Assembly (NCBI GenBank): GCA_035565615.1
Contig: DATMSB010000045.1
Coordinates: 1 to 39,371, forward strand
Source of the DNA: Vulgatibacter sp035565615
Lineage (GTDB): Bacteria > Myxococcota > Myxococcia > Myxococcales > Vulgatibacteraceae
DNA: 39,371 nt
Direction: 5' to 3'
Shown here one piece after another: positions 27,321 through 35,253 of the stretch. Position 1 is the first letter of the stretch. Every line of letters starts with the position of its first letter. The notes beneath the pieces were generated by a model. The model searched no databases, was not told the DNA's origin, and saw only the letters and a list, made by a program, of their open reading frames with translations. The position numbers were made by a program, and so were the translations under genes.

Positions 27321-28697
27321 TCAGCCGTCGCTCCCGGTGGGCCGGGTCGCGTCCCTGACGGCCGGCGCCGGGGCGCCCTCCTTCGGCCCGTCGGGCGGCT
27401 CGCTCGGCCGCACCACGGCGAGCCCCGCGGGCCCGCCCTCGATCCCGAAGAGTCTCACCGCCGCCCGGAGGAGCGCGCCGTCGTCGCGCTCGCCGGCCTC
27501 CCGGATCCGCGCGGTGGGCTCGTGGAGGAGCTTGTTCACGATCGCCCTGGCGAGGGCGTCCACGCTCTTGCGCTGCTCGGGCGTGATCGAGTCGCCGAAC
27601 CGGGCGAGGGTGCGCTCCACCTCGTGGCGGGCGATCGCCTCGCCCCGCAGCCGCAGCTCCCGGACGATCGGCGCTGCTTCGCTCCGGGTGGCGGCGAGGA
27701 ACGCGCCGGCCTCCTGGTCGACGATCCCCTCGGCCCGCGCCGCCTCCCCCGCCCGGGCGCGGCGGTTCTCGTCCACCACCTTGTCGAGGTCGTCCACGTC
27801 GTACACGAAGATGCCGTCCAGCTCGTTCACCCGGGGGTCGACGTCGCGGGGCACGGCCAGGTCGATGAAGAAGAGCGGCCGGTGCCGGCGGGCCTTTCGC
27901 GCCGCCTGGACCATCTCCCGTACGATCACCGGCTGCGGTGCAGCGGTGGAGCAGACCACCACGTCGGCCTCCGCCAGCCGCTCCTGCAGGGTGTCCCAGG
28001 CGAAGGACTCGCCGCCGATCTCCCGGGCGAGCTCGTCCGCCCGCTCCCGGGAGCGGTTGATCACCGCCACCCGCCCCACGCCGGCGCCGAGGAGGTGCCT
28101 TGCCGCCAGCGCGCTCATCTTGCCCGCGCCGACGAGGAGGACCGCCTTCCCGTCCAGGGAGCCCAGGATCTTGGTGGCGAGCTCCACCGCCGCGAAGCTC
28201 ATGGACACGGCGAGCTTTCCCACCTGCGTCTCGTTGCGCACCCGCTTGGCGACGGTGAAGGCGCGGCGGCAGCACCGGGCGAGGAGCCCGCCCACCGCGC
28301 CCGCCCGCTCGGCGGTGGCGAAGGCCTCCTTCACCTGGCCGAGGATCTGGGGCTCGCCCACCACCATGGAGTCGAGGCTCGCGCACACCCGGAAGAGGTG
28401 CCGCACCGCCTCCAGGCCGTGCCGCTCGTAGAGGTGCGAGTCGATCGAGGCGTCCTGGGCGGAGAGCCAGCCTCGGATGGCCCGCCCCGCCTCCTCCGGC
28501 GCGCCGCCGGTGGCCGCGTACACCTCCACCCGGTTGCAGGTGGAGACGACGAAGGTCTCGTCGATCCCGGGGAGCGCGCGCAGGCGCCCCAGCGCCTCGT
28601 CGACGGCCCCTTCGGCGACGGCGATCCGCTCGCGCACCGCCACGGGCGCGGTGTGGTGGGAAAGCCCCACCAGGATCAGCTCCGACCGCGCGGTCAC
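27321..28697 (-). CDS. hemA: Glutamyl-tRNA reductase
   Basis: This enzyme makes glutamate-1-semialdehyde from Glu-tRNA, the first step of C5-pathway tetrapyrrole synthesis. The 458-residue protein has LVGLSHHTAPVAVRERI, catalytic cysteine C54 in VVSTCNRVEVYA, LDSMVVGEPQILGQVK, an NADPH-binding VLLVGAGKMSALAARHL and the dimerisation domain with the terminal helix. After about residue 420 a Pro/Gly-rich tail follows that is longer than usual. GTG 28697 overlaps the end of ccsA (GTGA). Its substrate could come from the gltX and tRNA-Glu genes at 12.8-14.7 kb. Confidence 0.97.
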   Translation of the reverse strand: MTARSELILVGLSHHTAPVAVRERIAVAEGAVDEALGRLRALPGIDETFVVSTCNRVEVYAATGGAPEEAGRAIRGWLSAQDASIDSHLYERHGLEAVRHLFRVCASLDSMVVGEPQILGQVKEAFATAERAGAVGGLLARCCRRAFTVAKRVRNETQVGKLAVSMSFAAVELATKILGSLDGKAVLLVGAGKMSALAARHLLGAGVGRVAVINRSRERADELAREIGGESFAWDTLQERLAEADVVVCSTAAPQPVIVREMVQAARKARRHRPLFFIDLAVPRDVDPRVNELDGIFVYDVDDLDKVVDENRRARAGEAARAEGIVDQEAGAFLAATRSEAAPIVRELRLRGEAIARHEVERTLARFGDSITPEQRKSVDALARAIVNKLLHEPTARIREAGERDDGALLRAAVRLFGIEGGPAGLAVVRPSEPPDGPKEGAPAPAVRDATRPTGSDG

Positions 28698-29500
28698 ACG
28701 GAGCTCCCGGTGAAGATCCCGGCGAAGGCCACGCCCATCAGCACGAAGCCCGCCATGGTCGCCCACGCCACCCGCCGCCCGCGCCAGCCCACGGTCTGTC
28801 GGAAGAGCACCACCAGCGCCGCCACCAGCCACGCCACCAGCGCGAAGCCCTCCTTGGTCCGCATCGAGAAGACCAGGCCGTCGTCGCCCCGATAGAAGAA
28901 GGCGCCGGTGCCGATGGTGACGGTGAGGAGGAGGAAGCCCAGGAGGACGAGCTGGTAGTTGAGCCGGTCCAGGGCCTCGAGAGATGGGAGTCGCTTGAAC
29001 ATTGCGCCGGGTCGCTTCGCCTTCAGCTCGCGCTCGAGGAGCAGGTACATCAGCGCGACGACGAATCCCAGCGCGAAGAGCGCGAAGCCGCCGATCGAGA
29101 CGGCGACGTGGAGCGGGAGGAGCGGTCCCAAGCCGCGGCTCGCCCCCGTGGAGGCGCCGGGGATGGCGTGGGCCGGCAGCAGCATGGCGACGATGAGCGG
29201 CGTCGCGAACGCGCCCAGGGTGGGGATGCGGTACCAGCGGTCGAAGAGCAGCCAGGCTCCGGCCAGGAGGAACGCCACGAGGGAGAGTGCCTCGTCCAAC
29301 CGGAAAAGCCCACCTCCGGAGAGGGCGAGCGACGCCATCCGCGCCGCGACCGCCGCCCCGTTGAGGAGGAACCCCACCACGAGCGCCCGCCGCGCGATCC
29401 GCTCCCGCCGCGGGGTCGCGTGGACCAGGTGCGCGAGGAAGAACCCGGCCGACAGCGCGTACGCCAGCAGGCCCGCATGGAAGACGATCGTCGCGTTCAA
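28694..29500 (-). CDS. CcsA/HemX-like cytochrome c assembly membrane protein
   Basis: The 268-residue protein has about eight membrane helices. The start is TTG 29500 with GGAG about 7 bases upstream. HVAVSIGGFALFALGFVVALMYLLLERELK and the LNYQLVLLGFLLLTVTIGTGAFFY segment are typical of the CcsA/HemX family. The tryptophan-rich WGxxWxWD haem-handling motif of true CcsA is not visible; FFYRGDDGLVFSMRTKEGFALVAW stands there instead. That and the position directly before hemA fit HemX, a membrane protein proposed to affect GluTR levels in some bacteria. It is translationally coupled to hemA. Confidence 0.85.
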   Translation of the reverse strand: MNATIVFHAGLLAYALSAGFFLAHLVHATPRRERIARRALVVGFLLNGAAVAARMASLALSGGGLFRLDEALSLVAFLLAGAWLLFDRWYRIPTLGAFATPLIVAMLLPAHAIPGASTGASRGLGPLLPLHVAVSIGGFALFALGFVVALMYLLLERELKAKRPGAMFKRLPSLEALDRLNYQLVLLGFLLLTVTIGTGAFFYRGDDGLVFSMRTKEGFALVAWLVAALVVLFRQTVGWRGRRVAWATMAGFVLMGVAFAGIFTGSSV

Positions 29501-29530
29501 GCTTCGCTCCAGCCTCCCCCGGCGCGTCGA

Positions 29531-29962
29531 TCAGCCGAAGAACTGGCGGAGGCGGTCGGCGCCTTCCGCCTCGCCGTCGGCGGACGCGTTCGCCGCGGGG
29601 GGCGATCCGGGTTGCTTTAACGCCCCACCGCCCGTCTGCCACTCCCGGCCCTCGGCGCGCTGCCCCAGGGAGGGCGTGCGGGCGGTGAACCCCGGCACGA
29701 CCTCGTAGACGACCTCGCCCAGGAGGACGGAGTCGCCATACGGCTCGGCGCCCAGATCCCGGAGCTGGCGCTCGGTCTTCACCTTGCCCTGCAGGCCGGC
29801 GTCGTCCGCTCCGTCGAGGACGGCGGTGAACCGATAGGCGGCCTCCACCTGCAGGGTCACCGAGGCAGACGGGACCTGCAGGCCCTCGGCGGTGAGATCC
29901 GCCAGGCCCTCTTGGAGCCAGTCGTCGAGGAGGGCCTGCGGCACGAAGAGGAGGCCGGACAT
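29531..29962 (-). CDS. Conserved-looking hypothetical protein upstream of the haem operon
   Basis: I do not recognise this protein of 143 residues. The start ATG 29962 (MSGLLFVPQALLDDWL) has only a weak site. Residues 1-100 look like a folded alpha/beta domain (DLTAEGLQVPSASVTLQVEA, RFTAVLDGADD, DLGAEPYGDSVLLGEVVYEV, VVPGFTARTP), followed by a Gly/Ala-rich linker and a short helix RLRQFFG at the end. The codon pattern fits a real gene. It ends 30 bases before ccsA/hemX and is on the same strand, so it may be the first gene of that operon. No signal peptide; probably cytoplasmic. Confidence 0.65.
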   Translation of the reverse strand: MSGLLFVPQALLDDWLQEGLADLTAEGLQVPSASVTLQVEAAYRFTAVLDGADDAGLQGKVKTERQLRDLGAEPYGDSVLLGEVVYEVVPGFTARTPSLGQRAEGREWQTGGGALKQPGSPPAANASADGEAEGADRLRQFFG

Positions 29963-30060
29963 GGAATGCAGCCTACCACCCCCTCCGTCGGCTGAGGAGC
30001 AATCGGACGACCTCGCCCGACGGCCCCGCCCGGCAAAGGGGCCCACGAGAGGAGCGCGCG

Positions 30061-30390
30061 TCAGACGGCCTTGTTCAGGGCGTCGACGAGCTTGCTCTTG
30101 GGCACCGCGCCGATCACCTGGTCGATCACCTTGCCCCCCTTGAAGACGAGGAGCGTGGGGATCGAGCGGATGCCGTACCGGGCGGCGACCTGCTGGTTCT
30201 CGTCGACGTTGAGCTTTCCGACCTTCGCCTTGCCCGAGTACTCCTTCGCCAGCTCCTCGACCGCGGGGGCGATCGCGCGGCAGGGGCCGCACCACACCGC
30301 CCAGAAGTCCACGAGCACGGGCTCCTGGCTCTGCAGCACCTCGGAATCGAAGTTGGAATCGGTGAAGGTCTTCACTTCCGGGTTCGCCAT
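30061..30390 (-). CDS. trxA: Thioredoxin
   Basis: The 109-residue protein has the redox site WCGPC (C34, C37), FWAVWCGPCRAIAP, the conserved cis-proline loop RSIPTLLVF and IGAVPKSKL. It reduces disulfides in cytoplasmic proteins using thioredoxin reductase. The start is ATG 30390 with AGGAG 9 bases upstream; longer open frames extend into rodA, but only by lack of stops. It is 107 bases from rodA and likely a separate unit. Confidence 0.97.
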   Translation of the reverse strand: MANPEVKTFTDSNFDSEVLQSQEPVLVDFWAVWCGPCRAIAPAVEELAKEYSGKAKVGKLNVDENQQVAARYGIRSIPTLLVFKGGKVIDQVIGAVPKSKLVDALNKAV

Positions 30391-30497
30391 CTGTCTTCGC
30401 TCCTGGGATCGGGTGTCGATCGGTTGGATGCAGGACCGACCCGGTTGGTTCCAGGGCGGCGTGTTCGGAGGATGGATAGAGCACCGCCCCCGGCGAA

Positions 30498-31619
30498 TCA
30501 AGCGAATCGGGCGGTGCGGCTGCCCACGTTGGCGAGCAGGCCCACCGCCACGAGGACCGTGATCGCGGACGATCCGCCGTAGCTCATCAGGGGCAGCGTC
30601 ACCCCCACCACGGGAAGCAGGCCGGACACCATCCCGATGTTCACGAAGACGTGCCAGAAGAGGAAGGCCACGGCGCCGATCGCGAGGAAGGCGCCGTGTC
30701 TCTCCCGCGCCTGGGCGGCGATGCGCAGGCCGGTGAGGCAGAGCGCGAGGTAGAGCCCCAGGAGCACCAGCGCGCCCCGGAAGCCCCACTCCTCCGCGAA
30801 CACCGAGAAGACGAAGTCCGTGTGCTGCTCGGGGAGGAAGGAGAGCTGCGTCTGGGTCCCCTGGGCCCAGCCCTTCCCCGCCCACTGCCCCGAGCCCACC
30901 GCGATCATCGACTGGTTCGCGTGGTAGCCCGATCCCAGGACGTCGGCCTCCGGATCGAGGAAGGTGAGCACCCGCTTCTTCTGGTAGTCGTGGAGCACGA
31001 AGAACCACGCCGCCACCGCCACCAGGGCGCCGGTCGTCGCGATCACCACCAGGGTCCTCCACCGCACCCGAGACGCCAGCACCATGGTGCCCGCCACCGC
31101 CGCCGCCATCGACGCGGTCCCGAGGTCCGGCTGCTCGAGGATGAGGAGGAAGGGGGCGCCGATGATCAGCGCCGGCTTCCACAGGTCGACGAGCCCGTGC
31201 CCTCCCGGGAGCTCGCCCTCCTCGTGGTAGTGCCGCGCCAGCACGAAGATCACCGCGAGCTTCGCCAGCTCGGAGGGTTGCAGGCGCAAGGGTCCCATCA
31301 CCAGCCAGCGCTGCGCGCCCATCACCGTCTGTCCGTGGAAGTGGACGGCGACGAGGAGGACCATCACCAGCGCATAGAAGGGCCACGCCAGGGTGTGCAG
31401 GTGCTTGTAGTCGAAGGAGAGCGAGACCAGCGCCACGCCGAGGCCAATCCCCACCCAGGCGATCTGGGAGATCCACACCGGCGCGTGGGCCACCCGCGAC
31501 GCGGAGGCGAGGTTGACCACGCTGATGGCGGCGATGGCGAGCGTGATCCCGAGGAGCCCCCAGGGCACCCGCCGCAGGAGCCTCCCCTCCCGGCGATCGA
31601 AGGCGCCCCCCAGGTTCAT
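30498..31619 (-). CDS. rodA: RodA, SEDS peptidoglycan glycosyltransferase of the elongasome
   Basis: The 373-residue protein has about ten membrane helices with SEDS-family signatures: GAQRWLVMGPLRLQPSELAKLA near residue 105, LILEQPDLGTA, GSGQWAGKGWAQGTQTQLSF, LPEQHTDFVFSVFAEEWGF and the C-terminal LPLMSYGGSSAI. It polymerises lipid II into side-wall glycan strands with PBP2. ATG 31619 overlaps the mrdA stop by ATGA. It ends the mreC-mreD-mrdA-rodA operon. Confidence 0.97.
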   Translation of the reverse strand: MNLGGAFDRREGRLLRRVPWGLLGITLAIAAISVVNLASASRVAHAPVWISQIAWVGIGLGVALVSLSFDYKHLHTLAWPFYALVMVLLVAVHFHGQTVMGAQRWLVMGPLRLQPSELAKLAVIFVLARHYHEEGELPGGHGLVDLWKPALIIGAPFLLILEQPDLGTASMAAAVAGTMVLASRVRWRTLVVIATTGALVAVAAWFFVLHDYQKKRVLTFLDPEADVLGSGYHANQSMIAVGSGQWAGKGWAQGTQTQLSFLPEQHTDFVFSVFAEEWGFRGALVLLGLYLALCLTGLRIAAQARERHGAFLAIGAVAFLFWHVFVNIGMVSGLLPVVGVTLPLMSYGGSSAITVLVAVGLLANVGSRTARFA

Positions 31620-33586
31620 CCCGCCACCTTCGACGCCCGCTCGAGGAGCGGCAGCGTGGGTGCCCCCGGGGCGTCGCTGGTGGGGACCGCCGCAGGAGGC
31701 GACGCCAGCTCGCGATCCACGCCGGTGGACGCGGCGGCGCGATCCTCGGCGACGATCTCGAAGTACCGCTGGATCACCCGCATGGCGATCGGGGCGGCGT
31801 CCGCCCCGCCGCTGCCGCCGTGCTCGTCGAGCACCGCGACGGCGATCTCCGGCTCGTCCGCCGGCGCGTACGCCGCGAACCAGGCGTGGTCCCGGGCGAA
31901 CCAGTCCATCTGCTCCTTCTTGAGGCGCACGCTCCCGATCCGCACCACCTGGGCGGTGCCGGTCTTGCCGGCCACCTTGATGCCGGGCAGCCGGTGGCGA
32001 TGGGCCGTGCCGCCGGGCTCCTCCACGACCCGCTCCAGGCTGCGGCGGACGATTTCCAGGTGCTCCCGCTTCACGCCCAGCCGGCTCTTCACCTTTGGTG
32101 GGAAGTCCTCCAACACATCTCCCCCCGGCCGCTCCACCCGCAGGACTGCCTGGGGCTTGTAGACGGTGCCGCCGTTGGCGATCGCCGCGAACATCACCGC
32201 CACCTGCAGCGGGGTCACGTTGCTGTCTCCCTGGCCGATCACCGCGTTCAGGGCGAAGCCCTTCTGGTAGCCACCGGGGGTGTGCTCGTCGTGGTACTCG
32301 GGCGACGGCACCACGCCCGGCACCTCGAAGCCGAGATCCAGGCCCGTGACCGAGCCGAGCCCAAAGCGCCGCGACATCTCGGCGATCGGCTCGAGGCCCA
32401 AGCGATCCGCCATGGCGTAGTACCAGGTGTCGCAGGACACCTTCATCGACTGCTCGAGGCCCACCAGGCCGTGGCCGCTCTCGCGGTGGCAGCGCCAGCG
32501 CCGCCTCCCCAGGGTGTAGCCGCCGCCGCAGTAGACCTCGTGGTCCAGGCCGGCCTCCAGCGCCGCCAGCGCCGGCACCACCTTGAACACGGAGCCGGGG
32601 TGGTAGTGGTTCTGGGTGGCACGAAAGAGCATCGGCTCCAGGGGATCGGAGTTGAGCTCCTTGAGCTCCGCGCGGGAGATCCGCCCGGTCATGCGATTCG
32701 GATCGAAGCCCGGCTTCGACACCGCCGCGAGCAGGTAGCCGGTGTTCACGTCGATCACCACCACCGCGCCGGCGACGTCGTCGAACGCCTCCTCCGCCGC
32801 CGCCTGCACCCGGGCGTCGATGCTCAGGATCACGTTCGAGCCGGGCTGGCTCGGCACCAGCCGATCCGCCGCCGGGATCAGCGACTCGAGCTCCGGGAGC
32901 TTGCGCCCCTTGGCGTCGGCCACCACGCGCTCCAGGCCGTCCTGCCCCTTCAGCCAGGACTCGAAGCGCCGCTCCACCCCCCTCTTCCCCACCCAGTCGC
33001 CGGCGCGGTACCGACCGCCGCTGCTCTCCAACTCCTCCGGGCCGATCTCCCCGAGGTAGCCGAGCAGGTGCGCCGCCATGGGCCCGGCGCGGTAGTTGCG
33101 GTGGGGGGCGCCGATCACGTCCACGCCCGGGAGCAGCTCGCGGTTCGCCTCCAGGACGTCGAGGTGGTCGCGGGAGAGATCCTGCTGGATCAGCACCGGG
33201 CGGAACCGCTCCAGGCCGCGAGCCTTCTGGTGGGCGTCCAGCGCCCGCTGCAGCTCCTCGGCCTCGAGGTCGAGCTGGCCGGCGAGCCGCCCGATCACGT
33301 CCTCGCAGTCCTGGCAGAAGGCGGGGGTGAGGTAGACGTCGTAGCTCGGTCGGTTGTCGACGAGGATCCGCCCCTTGCGATCGACGATCATCCCCCGGTC
33401 GGCCGGGATGCGCAGCTCCTTGACGAAGTTGCCGGAGCTACGGGCGAAGTACTCCTCGCCCTTGTGGATCTGCAGGTACCAGACGCGCCCCGCGAGGATC
33501 AGGAACCCGATGGCCGCGGCGACGCCCAGCCATCCAATCCGGATCTTGAGCTCCCGCTCCTCCCGCGCCCTGATCGCCAGCTTCAT
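31616..33586 (-). CDS. mrdA: Penicillin-binding protein 2 (elongasome transpeptidase)
   Basis: The 656-residue protein is anchored by one N-terminal helix (IGWLGVAAAIGFLILAGRVWYLQ). The pedestal/dimerisation domain has FAR..GNFVKELRIPADRGMIVDRKG. The transpeptidase site has all three motifs: SVFK (S332, K335), SCD (S384-D386) and KTG (K541-G543). CEDVIGRLAGQLDLE and the KVSCDTWYY context fit class B PBP2, not PBP3. It cross-links glycan strands made by RodA on the periplasmic side. It lies 25 bases after mreD and overlaps rodA. The C-terminal 40 residues are Ala/Pro-rich, beyond the usual end. Confidence 0.97.
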   Translation of the reverse strand: MKLAIRAREERELKIRIGWLGVAAAIGFLILAGRVWYLQIHKGEEYFARSSGNFVKELRIPADRGMIVDRKGRILVDNRPSYDVYLTPAFCQDCEDVIGRLAGQLDLEAEELQRALDAHQKARGLERFRPVLIQQDLSRDHLDVLEANRELLPGVDVIGAPHRNYRAGPMAAHLLGYLGEIGPEELESSGGRYRAGDWVGKRGVERRFESWLKGQDGLERVVADAKGRKLPELESLIPAADRLVPSQPGSNVILSIDARVQAAAEEAFDDVAGAVVVIDVNTGYLLAAVSKPGFDPNRMTGRISRAELKELNSDPLEPMLFRATQNHYHPGSVFKVVPALAALEAGLDHEVYCGGGYTLGRRRWRCHRESGHGLVGLEQSMKVSCDTWYYAMADRLGLEPIAEMSRRFGLGSVTGLDLGFEVPGVVPSPEYHDEHTPGGYQKGFALNAVIGQGDSNVTPLQVAVMFAAIANGGTVYKPQAVLRVERPGGDVLEDFPPKVKSRLGVKREHLEIVRRSLERVVEEPGGTAHRHRLPGIKVAGKTGTAQVVRIGSVRLKKEQMDWFARDHAWFAAYAPADEPEIAVAVLDEHGGSGGADAAPIAMRVIQRYFEIVAEDRAAASTGVDRELASPPAAVPTSDAPGAPTLPLLERASKVAG

Positions 33587-33611
33587 CGGCTCTTCGTCCC
33601 TGCAATCCCTT

Positions 33612-34241
33612 CTAGGAGCGCGCCGGTGCGGTCCGTCGGTCCAGGGAGGCCAGCGCCGCGTGGACCGGCAGGACCAGCGCAGCGGTGAGCAGCGCCTGTG
33701 GAACGACCGAGAGCCAGGCGATCCGCCCGGGGCCCGCGCCGGGGTTCGCCACGAGGGTCAGGCCTCCCAGCACGCAGAGCTGGTACACGGCGCTCGTCAC
33801 CAACGCGTATACCACCCGGCCCACCCGCGAAGACAGCCCCGCCCGCGGCGCGGCCAGCCGGCCGGCGGTCCACACCGCCACGGCGGCGAAGCGGCACAGG
33901 CCGGGCGGCCCCTGCACGAAGAGGTCGGCCACGAATCCCACCGCGTAGGCGGCGAGCGCCCCCTCGATCGCCCGCAGCCGCAGCGCGAAGAAGGTCACGA
34001 GCAGCGAGGCGGCGTCGACCCGGACAAAGTCGGCGTGGACGAGCAGCCCCGCCTGGATCTGGAAGGCGGCGAGCGCCAACCCGGCCCAGAGCAGCACGCG
34101 CCACACACCCGCGATCTCCTTGGCGCGGGAATCGCCGAGGTGGATGCTGCCCAGGATCTCCCGCTGCGCGGACGGATCGACGCGCCGGTTCTCGGGCTCG
34201 CGGCGAAGGAGGCGACGCGCCAGGGCGCGGAAGCGGTTCAC
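33612..34241 (-). CDS. mreD: Rod shape-determining protein MreD
   Basis: The 209-residue protein starts at GTG 34241, overlapping the mreC stop by GTGA. After about 55 cytoplasmic residues (including RREPENRR), it has five to six membrane helices; AYAVGFVADLFVQGPPGLCRFAAVAVW is the conserved MreD region (GFxxDxxxxxxxG). Its N-terminal extension is longer than in most MreD. Membership rests on topology, this motif and the mreC-mreD-mrdA order. Confidence 0.9.
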   Translation of the reverse strand: MNRFRALARRLLRREPENRRVDPSAQREILGSIHLGDSRAKEIAGVWRVLLWAGLALAAFQIQAGLLVHADFVRVDAASLLVTFFALRLRAIEGALAAYAVGFVADLFVQGPPGLCRFAAVAVWTAGRLAAPRAGLSSRVGRVVYALVTSAVYQLCVLGGLTLVANPGAGPGRIAWLSVVPQALLTAALVLPVHAALASLDRRTAPARS

Positions 34242-35152
34242 GGCAGCCCCGGCAGGACCGGGATCGGCTCCTCGTGGACTTCGGCGGTGGGCAGATCCTC
34301 GTCCTCGCCAGACGAGACGATCACCAGCACCTCCTCCAGCCCCGACACGTCCACCGCGGGGCGGATCTCGCCCTCGAGGTACATCCCGTACGGCTCCCGG
34401 TGCACCCGGCCGATGCGGCCGATCACCAGGCCCTTGGGGAAGACGCGGTCCGTGCCGGAGGTGACGAGGATGTCGCCGGACTCGATGTCGTCGGTGCGCA
34501 GGGCGTTGGCGAGCTCGAGCCTCTTCTCCTCGCCCGTGCCCCGCACCGTGACCCGGGCGCGGCTGCGCTGCACCCGGGCCGCCACCGCCGACGCGCTGTC
34601 GACCAGGAGCTGCACCTCGGCGGTGCGACCGTAGGTGGCGACGACCTTCCCCACCACGCCGTCGGCGGTCACCGCCGCCATCCCGGCGGCGATCCCGTCG
34701 CCAGGGCTGGTGGCGATCGTCACCACCCGGCGGTGCGTGGGCGAGACGCCGATCACCGGGGCGGCGACGGTGCGGCCGCGCATCGCCTTCGAGAAGGCGA
34801 GGAGCTCGTGGAGCCGCTCGTTCTCCAGCTCGGCCTCGATGCGGGCGGCCAGGCGCCCGTTCGCCTCGGCGAGAGCCCCCCGCAGCCGCACGTTCTCCTC
34901 GCGGGCGTCGCGCAGGTCGACGTAGGAGGTCCACAGCCCGAGGGCGAAGCCCACCGTCCCCTCGACCGCTCGGCTGATCGGCGCCGAGAGGGCGAGGCAG
35001 AGCTCGTCGAGCGAGGAAAGTTCCCGGCCCTGCTTGGCGTTCGCTACGTAGGTGCCGGCCGGCAGCAGCAACAGCGCCGTCACCAGCAGCAACTCGCGGT
35101 ATCGCTGAAGGAAGGCGAGCAAGGTCTGAAAACCCCGTTGAATGCCTTGCAT
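34238..35152 (-). CDS. mreC: Rod shape-determining protein MreC
   Basis: This is a periplasmic scaffold of the elongasome. Layout: short cytoplasmic N-terminus, a membrane helix (YRELLLVTALLLLPAGTYVA), a coiled coil (LRDAREENVRLRGALAEANG, then ELENERLHELLAF) and the double beta-barrel domain (APVIGVSPTHRRVVTIATS, GDGIAAGMAAVTADGVVGKV, ALRTDDIESGDILVTSGTDRVFPKGLVIG). The frame starts at ATG 35152 without a ribosome binding site, and a likely -35 box (TTGACA, 35180-35175) lies very close. A TTG at 35122 would give MLAFLQRYRELLL, a more usual MreC beginning, and may be the true start. mreB is not in this window. Confidence 0.95.
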   Translation of the reverse strand: MQGIQRGFQTLLAFLQRYRELLLVTALLLLPAGTYVANAKQGRELSSLDELCLALSAPISRAVEGTVGFALGLWTSYVDLRDAREENVRLRGALAEANGRLAARIEAELENERLHELLAFSKAMRGRTVAAPVIGVSPTHRRVVTIATSPGDGIAAGMAAVTADGVVGKVVATYGRTAEVQLLVDSASAVAARVQRSRARVTVRGTGEEKRLELANALRTDDIESGDILVTSGTDRVFPKGLVIGRIGRVHREPYGMYLEGEIRPAVDVSGLEEVLVIVSSGEDEDLPTAEVHEEPIPVLPGLP

Positions 35153-35180
35153 TACGCCAGGATTTTCCCTAGGGTGTCAA
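35147..35180. promoter_or_regulatory. Overlapping divergent promoters of ppiD-like gene and mreC operon
   Basis: Plus strand: TTGCAT (35147-35152), 17 bases, TAGGGT (35170-35175), leading to the isomerase gene. Minus strand: TTGACA (35180-35175), then CGTAAT (35156-35151) at 18 bases, leading into mreC. The two core promoters occupy the same 34 bases, so RNA polymerase could not use both at once. Confidence 0.45.
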
Positions 35181-35253
35181 GCTTTTCGAGGACTTGGAGC
35201 AACAATCCTCGCCCGCCGGACCAAGCCTCCGGGGCAAGCACAGGCAAGAGACC

